Positions 49,712 to 58,169 of a DNA stretch of 64,000 bases are shown piece after piece. The notes below the pieces were generated by a model, which made no database searches, was not told the DNA's origin, and saw nothing but the letters and a program-made list of their open reading frames with translations. Each line of letters begins with the position of its first letter. Position 1 is the first letter of the stretch. Source of the stretch: Deinococcus sp045062605. GTDB lineage: Bacteria > Deinococcota > Deinococci > Deinococcales > Deinococcaceae. The position numbers were made by a program, and so were the translations under genes. Where the stretch lies: NCBI RefSeq assembly GCF_045062605.1, contig NZ_JBJGDW010000012.1, forward strand, positions 1 to 64,000, in the 5' to 3' direction.

Positions 49712-49876
49712 TCACGCGGGGCGCAGGCGCTGGAACAACGCTTTCAGGCTGAAGCGGGGGCGCTGTTCGGGGACGGAACGGGCCTCGCGGGCGCGGCTGG
49801 CCTGGGCCGCCTCCTGCCGCAACTCCTGGGCGCGCTGCTGGCCGTACTGAAGATGACCGAATTGAAAGTTGTGCAT
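49712..49876 (-). CDS. 54-aa basic small protein
   Basis: This short gene encodes a 54-aa protein rich in Gln, Ala and Arg (MHNFQFGHLQYG start, then 'QRAQELRQEAAQASRAREAR', end FQRLRPA). A single amphipathic or coiled helix is likely in the middle. AGGGAAG lies just before the ATG. It occupies an otherwise empty 490-bp gap between two PAP2 genes and reads as a real small protein; similar small helical proteins occur in other high-GC bacteria. The function is unknown. Confidence 0.65.
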   Translation of the reverse strand: MHNFQFGHLQYGQQRAQELRQEAAQASRAREARSVPEQRPRFSLKALFQRLRPA

Positions 49877-50068
49877 GGGCTTCCCTGAGGGCGCTGGCTG
49901 CCGGGGGCGGCATCCGTGGGTCCAGTGCTGATGAACTTATGGTGCGCCGCAGGGGGGGCGCGGCACATCCGGCAGGTGGCGCACCGCGAGTGCATGGTAT
50001 GGCCTAGCGCCGGAGCGTTAAGCATCCGCCAAGCGCGCAGATGACGGTGGACAGGGTGTAATGGGGCC

Positions 50069-50821
50069 GTGTTCTCCAACCTGCTCCATGAAATCGTGAC
50101 GTTCGTCAAGGGCCATTGGCGCGGCCTGTTGCTGCTGCTGGTAGCCGTGCTGCTTCCGCTGGTGCTGATCGCCTCACTGACCGAAGACGTGTTCCGCGAC
50201 GGCGGCTTCGCCTGGGACACCGCGATTCTGGAGTGGTACCGCGCGCACCGCACGCCGACGCTGACCTCTGTCGCGCTGGCGCTGGGGGTCATTGGTGGGG
50301 TGCGGGTGCTGCCGTTCATCGCGCTGGCCATCGCGCTGCTGCTGGCGCGGGCAGGCGCACGCGTCCACGCTTGGTATCTGATTTTCGCCCTGTCCGGGGC
50401 GGCGCTGCTCAATCTGCTGGCCAAGCTTATCTTTCAGCGCCCGCGCCCAGATGAGCTGGGGGCGGTGCTGGTGGAATCGGGCTTCAGCTTTCCCAGCGGC
50501 CACGCGATGGCGAACGCAGCCTTCGGGATCGCGCTGGGACTGATCTTCTTGCGCTCGCGGCTGGGTTGGCCGGTGGCAGTGCTGGGCGTGTTCTGGGGCG
50601 TGCTGCTGGCCGCCAGCCGCAACTATCTGGGCGTGCATTACCCCACCGACGTGATCGTGGGTTTTCTGGCCTCTACCGCCTGGGCCTACGGCCTGTACCT
50701 GCTGATGGCCCGGCGCTGGCCCGCGCTTCAGCATTCACCAGGCGGAGAGAAAGACACGCTGGGCAAGACGAAAACAGAGGTTGAGACGGTTGCGCTCAGC
50801 GAGAAGGATCAGACCCGCTGA
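50069..50821 (+). CDS. PAP2-family membrane phosphatase with C-terminal tail
   Basis: The 250-aa membrane protein has six predicted helices and PAP2 motifs 'KLIFQRPRPDE', 'FSFPSGHAMAN' and 'SRNYLGVHYPTDVIVG'. The last 35 residues form a charged cytosolic tail. Likely substrates are phosphatidic acid or undecaprenyl diphosphate. The GTG follows TGTAAT by 6 nt (leaderless). It shares fold and neighbourhood, but little sequence, with the PAP2 gene to its left. Confidence 0.9.
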   Translation: MFSNLLHEIVTFVKGHWRGLLLLLVAVLLPLVLIASLTEDVFRDGGFAWDTAILEWYRAHRTPTLTSVALALGVIGGVRVLPFIALAIALLLARAGARVHAWYLIFALSGAALLNLLAKLIFQRPRPDELGAVLVESGFSFPSGHAMANAAFGIALGLIFLRSRLGWPVAVLGVFWGVLLAASRNYLGVHYPTDVIVGFLASTAWAYGLYLLMARRWPALQHSPGGEKDTLGKTKTEVETVALSEKDQTR

Positions 50822-51041
50822 TAGTGCGGCTTCGGCACAGGCCGATCAGGAGCTTTGCCTTCGTCCAGCACGACACTGGGCAGGGGATGAACTGGACCAT
50901 GACCAGTTCGGTCAGCTTTAAAAAAGTTGTTGGCCGAAGCGTCTCGTATGTCGTGCCAGATTTTAGAAAGCTGGTTTAGCAGAGGGAAGCCAGCCTCACC
51001 GCCGCTTCATATCGTTTCCAGAAGCGCTGACTGGCCCACTC
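50822..51041. other. Intergenic spacer before the xylan locus
   Basis: No coding region is seen. The stretch holds a stem-loop (annotated separately) and leads into the LacI-type promoter. Confidence 0.6.
50889..50909 (+). terminator. Possible stem-loop terminator after PAP2 gene
   Basis: GAACTGG and CCAGTTC form a 7-bp stem with a 7-nt loop. An A/T-rich run follows 11 nt later, so termination is only possible. Confidence 0.4.
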
Positions 51042-51070
51042 TTGACAGCGCTTTCAAAATCATCTATGGT
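51042..51070 (+). promoter_or_regulatory. lacI-type gene promoter with overlapping operator
   Basis: TTGACA (51042-51047) and TATGGT (51065-51070) are 17 bp apart. The -35 is part of TTGACAGCGCTTTCAA (51042-51057), one base different from the perfect palindrome before the sugar-binding protein gene. The regulator likely controls its own gene. Confidence 0.82.
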
Positions 51071-51136
51071 TAAAACGTTCAACACGTCAACGTCCCAATT
51101 CGAGAGCAGGCGACTGTGTCTGTCAGGAGCTGTCCT

Positions 51137-52162
51137 ATGTCTGCAACCGTCACGCTGATGCATGTGGCGCGGGAAGCGGGGGTCTCACCCAGCACCGTGT
51201 CGCGCATACTCAACGGCACCGCCAATGTCACGCCGGACAAGCGTGAACGGGTGGAGGCAGTCATCACCCGCCTGAACTTCACGCCCAACGTGCAGGCGCA
51301 GGCGCTGGCAAACGGGCGGAGCTTTTCAGTGGGCGTGCTGACCCAGAACATCAGCAGCCCGTTTTACGGCGAGACGCTGGCAGGCATCGAGCGCGGCCTG
51401 GAGGGCAGCCTTTACTACCCACTGGTGGTCAGCGGTCACTGGAACGCTGAGCAGGAGCAGCAGGCGCTGGATTTGCTGATGCGCCGCCGGGTGGACGCCA
51501 TGATCGTGCTGGGCGGGGTGATTCAAGACGAGGCGCTGCAACAGGTGGCCGCGCGGGTACCGCTGGTGGCCGTGGGCCGCGACGTGCTGGGCCTGACCGA
51601 GCGCTGTGTGCTGATCGACAACCGCGAGGGCATCCGGCAGGTGGTGCGCCATCTGGCTGAACTGGGCCACCGCGAAGTGGCCTATATTTCCGGCCTGGAG
51701 ACGCAGCAGGACGCTGTCGAACGGCGCGAGGGCTTTGAGACAGCCATGCGGGAACTCGGTCTGCCCCTGCACCCCGAGCTGATGCGGCGCGGCGATTACA
51801 CCGAGGCCAGCGGAGAGCAGGAAGCCGGGGACCTGCTGCGCTTGGGCGTGCCCTTCAGCGCGCTGGTCTGCGCCAATGACCAGATGGCCCTGGGCGCGCG
51901 ACTGGCCCTGTACCGCCGGGGCGTGCGCGTGCCCGACGACGTGTCGTTGACCGGCTTCGACGATCTGTTTTCCTCGCGCTACACCACGCCGCCGCTGACC
52001 ACCGTGCATCAGGCAGTCAACGAGCTGGGCCAGCAGGCCGCCGAGACGGTGCTCAGCCTGCTGGCCGGAGAATTACCCCAGATGACCCCCTACGTTCCCC
52101 GGCTGATCGTCCGCGAATCTACCGGACCTGTCTCTCCACTTCCCCATCACGGAGGCCACTGA
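51137..52162 (+). CDS. LacI-family regulator of the xylan locus
   Basis: The 341-aa repressor has an N-terminal helix-turn-helix and hinge ('LMHVAREAGVSPSTVSRILNGTANVTPDKRERV') and a periplasmic-binding-like sugar domain ('GVLTQNISSPFYGETLAGIERGL', 'DDVSLTGFDDL'). It should bind TTGAAAGCGCTTTCAA-type sites, of which two lie in this locus, and release them on binding a xylose-type sugar. The ATG at 51137 is chosen because AGGAG precedes it by 7 nt. Confidence 0.93.
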   Translation: MSATVTLMHVAREAGVSPSTVSRILNGTANVTPDKRERVEAVITRLNFTPNVQAQALANGRSFSVGVLTQNISSPFYGETLAGIERGLEGSLYYPLVVSGHWNAEQEQQALDLLMRRRVDAMIVLGGVIQDEALQQVAARVPLVAVGRDVLGLTERCVLIDNREGIRQVVRHLAELGHREVAYISGLETQQDAVERREGFETAMRELGLPLHPELMRRGDYTEASGEQEAGDLLRLGVPFSALVCANDQMALGARLALYRRGVRVPDDVSLTGFDDLFSSRYTTPPLTTVHQAVNELGQQAAETVLSLLAGELPQMTPYVPRLIVRESTGPVSPLPHHGGH

Positions 52163-52208
52163 TGCACGACAGTTCCTGACCACTGCATCGCTCTCTGCCA
52201 TACCTACT

Positions 52209-52224
52209 TTGAAAGCGCTTTCAA
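52209..52224 (+). promoter_or_regulatory. LacI-type operator before the sugar ABC operon
   Basis: The perfect 16-bp palindrome TTGAAAGCGCTTTCAA ends 22 bp before the binding-protein start. It matches the half-overlapping site in the regulator's own promoter at 15 of 16 positions. Confidence 0.88.
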
Positions 52225-52246
52225 CTCTGACCCCTGGAGGTCTCCC

Positions 52247-53494
52247 ATGAAGAAAATTGCCACGTTCGCCCTTGTGACCGCCCTTCTCGCCAGCACCGCC
52301 CATGCTCAGGAGAAAATCACCCTGACCGTCGCCGCTTTCCCCAGCCTGGATATCGCCATCAAGGCCATCATTCCGGCGTGGAACAAGAAGTACCCCAACG
52401 TGACCATCAAGTTGCAGGCGCAGGAATACGCAGACCACCACAACGCCATGACCACCGCGCTGGCCACCGGACAGGGACTGCCCGACGTGATGGCCGTGGA
52501 AATCGGTTACGTGGGCAAGTTTGCCGAGGGCCGGGGTCTGGAAGATCTGGACAAGGCCCCCTACAACGCCGGGCAGTACAAGAAGCTGTTCACGCCGTTT
52601 ACCATCGCGCAGGCCACCAGCAGCGATAAGCGGTTTATCGCCATGCCAACTGACATTGGCCCCGGTACACTGCTGTACCGCAAGGACGTGCTGGACAAGG
52701 CCGGGGTCAATCCTGCGGAGCTAAACAAGAGCTGGGACAGCTACATCGCCGCCGGGAAGGTGATCAAGGCCAAGACCGGAGCTTCACTGATCAACACCGC
52801 CCAGAGCATCTACGGCGTGGTCAGCCGCACCAACCTTAAGGCCGGTGAGGGCGTCTTTTTCGACAGCAAGAACAACCTGCTGGTTGGCCCCGACAACGAG
52901 CGTTTCGTGCGGGCCTTCACGCTGTCCAAGCAGGTGCGCGACGCTGGCCTGGATGCCAAGATCGGCGAGTGGAGCAACGAGTGGTATGACGCCTTCAAAA
53001 AGGGCACCGTGGCCTCACAGTTCAGCGGCGCGTGGCTGACCGGCGCGCTCCAGGGCTACATGGCCCCCGACACCAAGGGCCTGTGGCGTGTGGAAAACCT
53101 GCCCGAGGGCGGATACGCCTCGTGGGGTGGGTCGTTCTACGCCATTCCCACGGCGGCCAAGAACAAGGCCATGGCCTGGGAGTTCATCAAGTTCATGACC
53201 CTGAACCAGGGTTCGCAGGTTAAGGCCTTTGTGGACAACGGCGCGTTCCCGGCGCTGCTGACGGCCCAGAACGACCCGATTTTCAGCCAGGGCGTGCCGT
53301 TCCTGGGCGAGCAGAAGGCCCGCGCATTGTGGCGTGACGCCGCCCGCAAGACCCAGCCGATCGACGTCAACAAGTACGACTCGGTGGCCGATCAGATCGT
53401 CAATACCGAGCTGACCAACGTGCTGGAGCAGGGCAAGGACATCAAGAAGGCACTGGCAGACGCCCGCACCCAGATTCTGCGCCGCGCCCGCTGA
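52247..53494 (+). CDS. Sugar ABC transporter substrate-binding protein
   Basis: The 415-aa family 1 solute-binding protein has a Sec signal peptide ending A-H-A (MKKIATFALVTALLASTAHA) and no lipobox. The mature part has the 'TLTVAAFPSLDIAIKAIIPAWNKKYPNVTIKLQ' start and 'GSFYAIPTAAKNKAMAWEFIKFMT' typical of sugar binders. A strong TGGAGG precedes the ATG. With two downstream permeases it should import xylo-oligosaccharides, judged by the hydrolases that follow. Confidence 0.92.
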   Translation: MKKIATFALVTALLASTAHAQEKITLTVAAFPSLDIAIKAIIPAWNKKYPNVTIKLQAQEYADHHNAMTTALATGQGLPDVMAVEIGYVGKFAEGRGLEDLDKAPYNAGQYKKLFTPFTIAQATSSDKRFIAMPTDIGPGTLLYRKDVLDKAGVNPAELNKSWDSYIAAGKVIKAKTGASLINTAQSIYGVVSRTNLKAGEGVFFDSKNNLLVGPDNERFVRAFTLSKQVRDAGLDAKIGEWSNEWYDAFKKGTVASQFSGAWLTGALQGYMAPDTKGLWRVENLPEGGYASWGGSFYAIPTAAKNKAMAWEFIKFMTLNQGSQVKAFVDNGAFPALLTAQNDPIFSQGVPFLGEQKARALWRDAARKTQPIDVNKYDSVADQIVNTELTNVLEQGKDIKKALADARTQILRRAR

Positions 53495-53610
53495 GCACGG
53501 GCAGGATTCGTTGACCGTCCGGGGGAGCGAGCAAGGCTGCTCCCCCCTTCCCATTCCACTGCCCTGAATGTTCTGGTCTTATCCGGTACACGGCGTGAAA
53601 GGAAGGCCCC

Positions 53611-54561
53611 ATGCAAGAACGAGTTCCCCTGCCCACCAGTCCCTCCCGCCCACGCCCACGCTGGAGCTATGACCGCTTTCAGCAGCGCGCCGCACCGTAC
53701 ATGTTCGTCAGCCCATTTTTCATCCTGTTCCTGATCTTCGGGTTGTTTCCGCTGGGCTTCAGCCTCTTCCTGGCCTTTCATTTGTGGAACCCGCTGGACG
53801 GACTGGGCAACTGGCAGTACGTGGGCTGGGACAACTTCAAGCTCGCACTCGGCGCACCGGACCAGTTCTGGGTATCGCTGAAGATCACGGTCTGGATCGG
53901 GCTACTTTCGGGGGTGCCGCAGCACCTGATCGCGCTGCCGCTGGCCTTCGTGATTAACCAGTCGCTCAGGAAGTGGCAGAGCGGCATCAGCACCATCCTG
54001 TTTCTGCCGTACATCACCAACGCCGTGGCCATCACGATTGTCTTCGGGATGCTGTATTCCGAGAACCTGGGGCTGCTGAACTACGGGCTGTCCCTGGTAG
54101 GGCTGGGGCCGGTGCGCTGGCTGGCGCAGCCGGACCTGGTGCCGGTGTCGGTGGCCGTGGTGGTGTTCTGGCGCTACGTGGGCTGGAACGTCATTCTGTA
54201 CCTGAGCGGGTTGCAGGCCATCAGCGAGGATGTCTACGAGGCGGCCACGGTGGACGGTGCGAGCAAGGTACAAAAGTTCTTATACATCACGCTGCCGCTG
54301 CTGAAACCGATGATGTTCTACGCTTTCACCCTCACCATCGTCGGCAACATGCAACTGTTTGAGGAACCGTTCATCATGGTGGGTCAGGCGGGCGGCAGCG
54401 GCGGCGCGGCGCTGACCTCGGCCATGCACATCTTCAACGTGGCCTTCCGTGACCTGGATATGGGTTACGGCTCGGCAATGGCCTGGCTGCTGTTCGTGGC
54501 GATCTTCGTGCTGAGCATGATCAACAACTACCTGTTCTCCAGGGGCGGAGGCCGCCAGTGA
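53611..54561 (+). CDS. Sugar ABC transporter permease (MalF type)
   Basis: The 316-aa permease has six predicted helices and the EAA loop 'DVYEAATVDGASKVQKFLYITLPLLKP'. Its N terminus has 30 or so charged residues before the first helix. It overlaps the next permease by 4 nt (GTGA). No ATPase gene is in the locus, so a shared MsmK-like ATPase elsewhere is needed. Confidence 0.93.
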   Translation: MQERVPLPTSPSRPRPRWSYDRFQQRAAPYMFVSPFFILFLIFGLFPLGFSLFLAFHLWNPLDGLGNWQYVGWDNFKLALGAPDQFWVSLKITVWIGLLSGVPQHLIALPLAFVINQSLRKWQSGISTILFLPYITNAVAITIVFGMLYSENLGLLNYGLSLVGLGPVRWLAQPDLVPVSVAVVVFWRYVGWNVILYLSGLQAISEDVYEAATVDGASKVQKFLYITLPLLKPMMFYAFTLTIVGNMQLFEEPFIMVGQAGGSGGAALTSAMHIFNVAFRDLDMGYGSAMAWLLFVAIFVLSMINNYLFSRGGGRQ

Positions 54562-55460
54562 CCACCCAACCGCTTGACACCCCCATCGCCGCCCCTAAAC
54601 CCCCCCGGCAAAAATCCCGCTTCTCGTTTGGACGCGCGGGCCTATGGGTCTTCGTGGGCATTGCCTGCTTCCTGTCGCTGGTGCCGTTCTACCTGATGTT
54701 CGTGTGGGCCTCGCTGCCCGGTTCGCAGATTTTCACCGTCCCGCCGCACCTGTGGTTTGGGGACGCGCTGGTGGGCAACTTTCAGAAGATGATGACGGCC
54801 ACCGACAACTTCGCCCTGCGCCAGTTCTGGAACTCGCTGTACATCGCGGGGCTGTCCACCGTGACCACGCTGTTCTTCTGCTCGCTGGCGGGTTTTGCGT
54901 TTGCCATGTACGACTTCAAAGGCAAGCAGTACCTGTTCGGTTTCATTCTGATCACCATGCTGATTCCGCCGCTGGTGATGGACATTCCCAGTTTTCTGGT
55001 GATGAACAACTTCCTGCACTGGATCGGCACGCCGCGCACGCTGTGGGTTCCCGGCATGGCCAACGCCTTCGGGATCTTCCTGATGCGCCAGTACATCGTC
55101 TCCGCGCTGCCCAAGTCTCTCATCGAGGCCGCGCGGCTGGACGGCGCCAGCGAATTCGGCATCTACGTGAAGGTGGTGCTGCCGCTGATCCGCCCGATTC
55201 TGGCGACGCTGGGCATCGTGACCTTCGTGGGATCGTGGAACAACTTCAAGGGCGCGCTGATCATGCGCCTGAGCGAGGACAGCACCATGACCCTGCCGCT
55301 GTCGCTGCGGCGCATCACCGGGGGCGCAACCAACGTCAATGCCGACTGGGGCGCAACCTTGATGATGGTGGTTCTAACCGTGATTCCGCTGCTGATCATC
55401 TTCCTGTTCGCCAGCCGTCAGGTGATTTCCGGCCTGACCAGCGGCGCGGTCAAGGACTGA
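54558..55460 (+). CDS. Sugar ABC transporter permease (MalG type)
   Basis: The 300-aa permease has six predicted helices and EAA loop 'SLIEAARLDGASEFGIYVKVVLPLIRPILAT'. It partners the MalF-type permease, with which it overlaps by 4 nt; the start is GTG. The next gene begins 2 nt after its stop, so transport and hydrolase genes form one transcript. Confidence 0.93.
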   Translation: MTTQPLDTPIAAPKPPRQKSRFSFGRAGLWVFVGIACFLSLVPFYLMFVWASLPGSQIFTVPPHLWFGDALVGNFQKMMTATDNFALRQFWNSLYIAGLSTVTTLFFCSLAGFAFAMYDFKGKQYLFGFILITMLIPPLVMDIPSFLVMNNFLHWIGTPRTLWVPGMANAFGIFLMRQYIVSALPKSLIEAARLDGASEFGIYVKVVLPLIRPILATLGIVTFVGSWNNFKGALIMRLSEDSTMTLPLSLRRITGGATNVNADWGATLMMVVLTVIPLLIIFLFASRQVISGLTSGAVKD

Positions 55461-55462
55461 GC

Positions 55463-56725
55463 GTGAGAAACGTACTGACCATCAGTTTCGGGCTATTGCT
55501 GTCGGCTCAGGCAGCCACAGTTACCCCCTCCGGCGCGGCCCCAAAGCCAATTCTCCCCGCCAGCGTCAGCGCTTTTAACCTGGGCAACTGGATGCCGGTG
55601 GTGGAGGCCACGGGGGAACTGAATGCCCTGAAACCCGCCGCGCTGCGCTGGCCCGGCGGCAACATCGGCGACGAGCAGAACCGCACTCCGGCAGCGATGG
55701 GCACATTGAAATCACTGTGGACGCTGCTGGGTCAGCCGCCGCTGATGCTGCAAACCCGCGTCTTTTCCCGTGAAGCGGGCAACCGGGGCGGCGAGGAAGC
55801 GAAAAATACCCCCAAGGACGCCGCCGAGATGGTCAGAATGGCGCAGGGCCTGGGCCTGAACGTCGCGTACTACGAGATCGGCAACGAGCCGGACCTGTAC
55901 GCCACCAACCGCAGCGATCCCAGTTGGACGCCCCAGAAATACTGCGGCGTGGTACGGGCGCAGAAAGCCGCCATTTTGAAGGTTGATCCGCAGGCGAAGA
56001 TTGCCGGGCCAGCCGTCAGCAATCCCAATTCCTATCTGGACGCAGCGATTAAAGAATGCGGCGACGCTTTTGATCTGGTGACGTGGCACCTGTATCCCTC
56101 CAACGGCGACGGCAGCGACGCGGAAGCCTTCGCCAGCATCGGCAAGGTGACGGACACCGTGGAGCGCGTTAAAAAGCTGTGGGCAGACCCGGCCACCAAT
56201 CCGAAGGGCCAGGGCTGGCCGCTGGCGCAGGGCGTGACCGAATACGCGCAGTCTTACCGCTCGGACCGGGCCACCCATCTTTCAGATGCGTTGGGTGGGC
56301 TGTGGGCGGCGGAGGCAGCGTTGCGGATGTCGGAATCCGGCGCGGTCTTCAATCCCTACTTTTCCCTGATGGCGACGGGCAACCATGGCCTGCTGGACGA
56401 CGCAGGTTTTCCTCGTATGTCCTACGCCGCCTTTCGCGAACTGGCGAACTACCGGGGGCAAACATTCGGCGTTCAGAGCGACGATCCGGCGGTGTGGGTG
56501 CACGCCTCCCGGCAGGACAACATCCTGACGCTGTTTGCCATCAACACCCAGGCGGACGCCACACCGCTGAACCTCAATCTGCCCGGCTACGCGGTCATTG
56601 GGGCCAAAACCGTGACTGACGCGGACGTGAACGCCGACAGGCCGCCGCGTGCGCTCAGGATAGGTAGGGCTTTGACGCTGCCGCCGCAGAGTTTTACCCG
56701 GGTGGTTTTGAAGGGTTCGCCCTGA
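55463..56725 (+). CDS. Exported glycoside hydrolase of clan GH-A
   Basis: The 420-aa product has a signal peptide (MRNVLTISFGLLLSAQAATV) and a TIM-barrel with 'LRWPGGNIGDEQNR', acid/base E142 in 'YYEIGNEPDLY' and likely nucleophile E260 in 'GVTEYAQSY'. These fit retaining clan GH-A enzymes near GH39/GH51 (beta-xylosidase or arabinofuranosidase). The exact family is unsure. The GTG start 2 nt after the permease stop replaces a much longer open frame that overlaps the permease gene. Confidence 0.83.
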   Translation: MRNVLTISFGLLLSAQAATVTPSGAAPKPILPASVSAFNLGNWMPVVEATGELNALKPAALRWPGGNIGDEQNRTPAAMGTLKSLWTLLGQPPLMLQTRVFSREAGNRGGEEAKNTPKDAAEMVRMAQGLGLNVAYYEIGNEPDLYATNRSDPSWTPQKYCGVVRAQKAAILKVDPQAKIAGPAVSNPNSYLDAAIKECGDAFDLVTWHLYPSNGDGSDAEAFASIGKVTDTVERVKKLWADPATNPKGQGWPLAQGVTEYAQSYRSDRATHLSDALGGLWAAEAALRMSESGAVFNPYFSLMATGNHGLLDDAGFPRMSYAAFRELANYRGQTFGVQSDDPAVWVHASRQDNILTLFAINTQADATPLNLNLPGYAVIGAKTVTDADVNADRPPRALRIGRALTLPPQSFTRVVLKGSP

Positions 56726-56798
56726 CGCCGATCTGCATTCACTGACTCTCGCCCCCCCGCTTTCATTCTCAGACAGGATCACTTCCCCAGGAGTTTCC

Positions 56799-58169
56799 AT
56801 GACCCAGCCCAATCCCACCAATTTCCCCCCCCGCTTCACCTGGGGCGTCGCCACCAGCAGTTATCAGATCGAGGGCGCGGCACAAGAGGATGGCCGGAGC
56901 CAGAGCATCTGGGACACCTTCTGCGCCACGCCCGGCAAGGTGCTGAACGGCGAGAACGGCGACGTGGCCTGTGACCATTACCACCGCCTGGAGACTGACC
57001 TTGACCTTATCCAGAGTCTGGGGGTCAACGCCTACCGCTTCAGCGTGGCATGGCCGCGCATCATTCCCGGCGGACGCGGGGCCACCAACCGGGCCGGGCT
57101 GGACTTCTACAACCGACTGGTAGACGGCCTGCTGGCACGCGGCATCACCCCCTGGCCGACGCTGTACCACTGGGATCTGCCGCAGGTCTTGCAGGACAGG
57201 GGCGGCTGGCCTGCCCGCGATACGGCACTGGCTTTTGGCGACTATGCCGAAGTGGTGACCGCCGAGCTGGGAGACCGGGTCAAGCACTGGATCACCATCA
57301 ACGAGCCGTGGTGTGCCGCGTTCCTGGGCTACGGCAACGGTGTCCATGCGCCAGGCCACACCGATCTGGCCGAGAGCTTCGCAGCCTCACACCATCTGCT
57401 GCTGGCACACGGGCTGGGTATTCAGGCGGTGCGGGCCAATGTGCCCGGCGCGCAGGTGGGCATCACCCTGAATCTGGCAGGAGCGTATCCGGCAGTGGAC
57501 AATGCCGCCGACAGGGCCGCCGCCCATCGTCAGGACGGCTTTGCCAACCGCTGGTATCTGGACCCGGTGTTCGGGCGCGACTACCCGCAGGACTTCGTGG
57601 AATTGCTGGGGGCCGCCAGCCCCCAGGCGCAGGGGCTGGTGCTGCCAGGCGATCTGGACATCATTGCCGCGCCGACAGACTTTCTGGGCGTCAACATGTA
57701 CTCGCGCAACGTGGTGGAGGACGCGCCCGGCGAGGGCTTCCTGGGCCTGCGGCAGGTGCATGTGGCCGGTAGCGAGTACACCGGCTTCGACTGGGAGGTG
57801 GCCCCGCAGAGCCTGACGGACCTGATGCTGCGGCTGCAAAAGGATTACTACCCGGCGGCCCTCTACATCACTGAGAATGGTGCGACGTACCCCGACACCA
57901 TTGCGGACGACGGCACCGTGCATGACGGCGCGCGCACCCGCTACTTCCAGCAGCACATCGCGGCGGTGGGAGACGCACTGGCAGGCGGCGCGAAGATGGC
58001 CGGGTACTTCGCGTGGTCATTGATGGACAACTTTGAGTGGGCAGAAGGCTACGACAAGCGCTTCGGCATCGTGCATGTGGATTTTGAGACGCAGGCGCGC
58101 ACCCTCAAGCAGTCGGGGCGGTGGTACCGCGATTTTCTGGTCCGCGCGCAGGAGGGGCAGCCCGCGTGA
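56799..58169 (+). CDS. GH1 beta-glucosidase
   Basis: The 456-aa enzyme has the GH1 N-terminal signature 'FTWGVATSSYQIEGAAQEDGRSQSIWDTF', acid/base E169 in 'TINEPW' and nucleophile E359 in 'YITENGA'. It has no signal peptide, so it should act in the cytosol on imported beta-linked disaccharides, likely glucosides or xylosides. AGGAG precedes the ATG. The stop overlaps the GH43 start (GTGA). Confidence 0.95.
   Translation: MTQPNPTNFPPRFTWGVATSSYQIEGAAQEDGRSQSIWDTFCATPGKVLNGENGDVACDHYHRLETDLDLIQSLGVNAYRFSVAWPRIIPGGRGATNRAGLDFYNRLVDGLLARGITPWPTLYHWDLPQVLQDRGGWPARDTALAFGDYAEVVTAELGDRVKHWITINEPWCAAFLGYGNGVHAPGHTDLAESFAASHHLLLAHGLGIQAVRANVPGAQVGITLNLAGAYPAVDNAADRAAAHRQDGFANRWYLDPVFGRDYPQDFVELLGAASPQAQGLVLPGDLDIIAAPTDFLGVNMYSRNVVEDAPGEGFLGLRQVHVAGSEYTGFDWEVAPQSLTDLMLRLQKDYYPAALYITENGATYPDTIADDGTVHDGARTRYFQQHIAAVGDALAGGAKMAGYFAWSLMDNFEWAEGYDKRFGIVHVDFETQARTLKQSGRWYRDFLVRAQEGQPA

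Noticed and set aside
54644..56725. 693-codon frame joining the MalG permease region to the GH-A enzyme
   Set aside because: The first 273 codons are a shifted reading of the permease gene; the GTG at 55463 starts a proper signal peptide.
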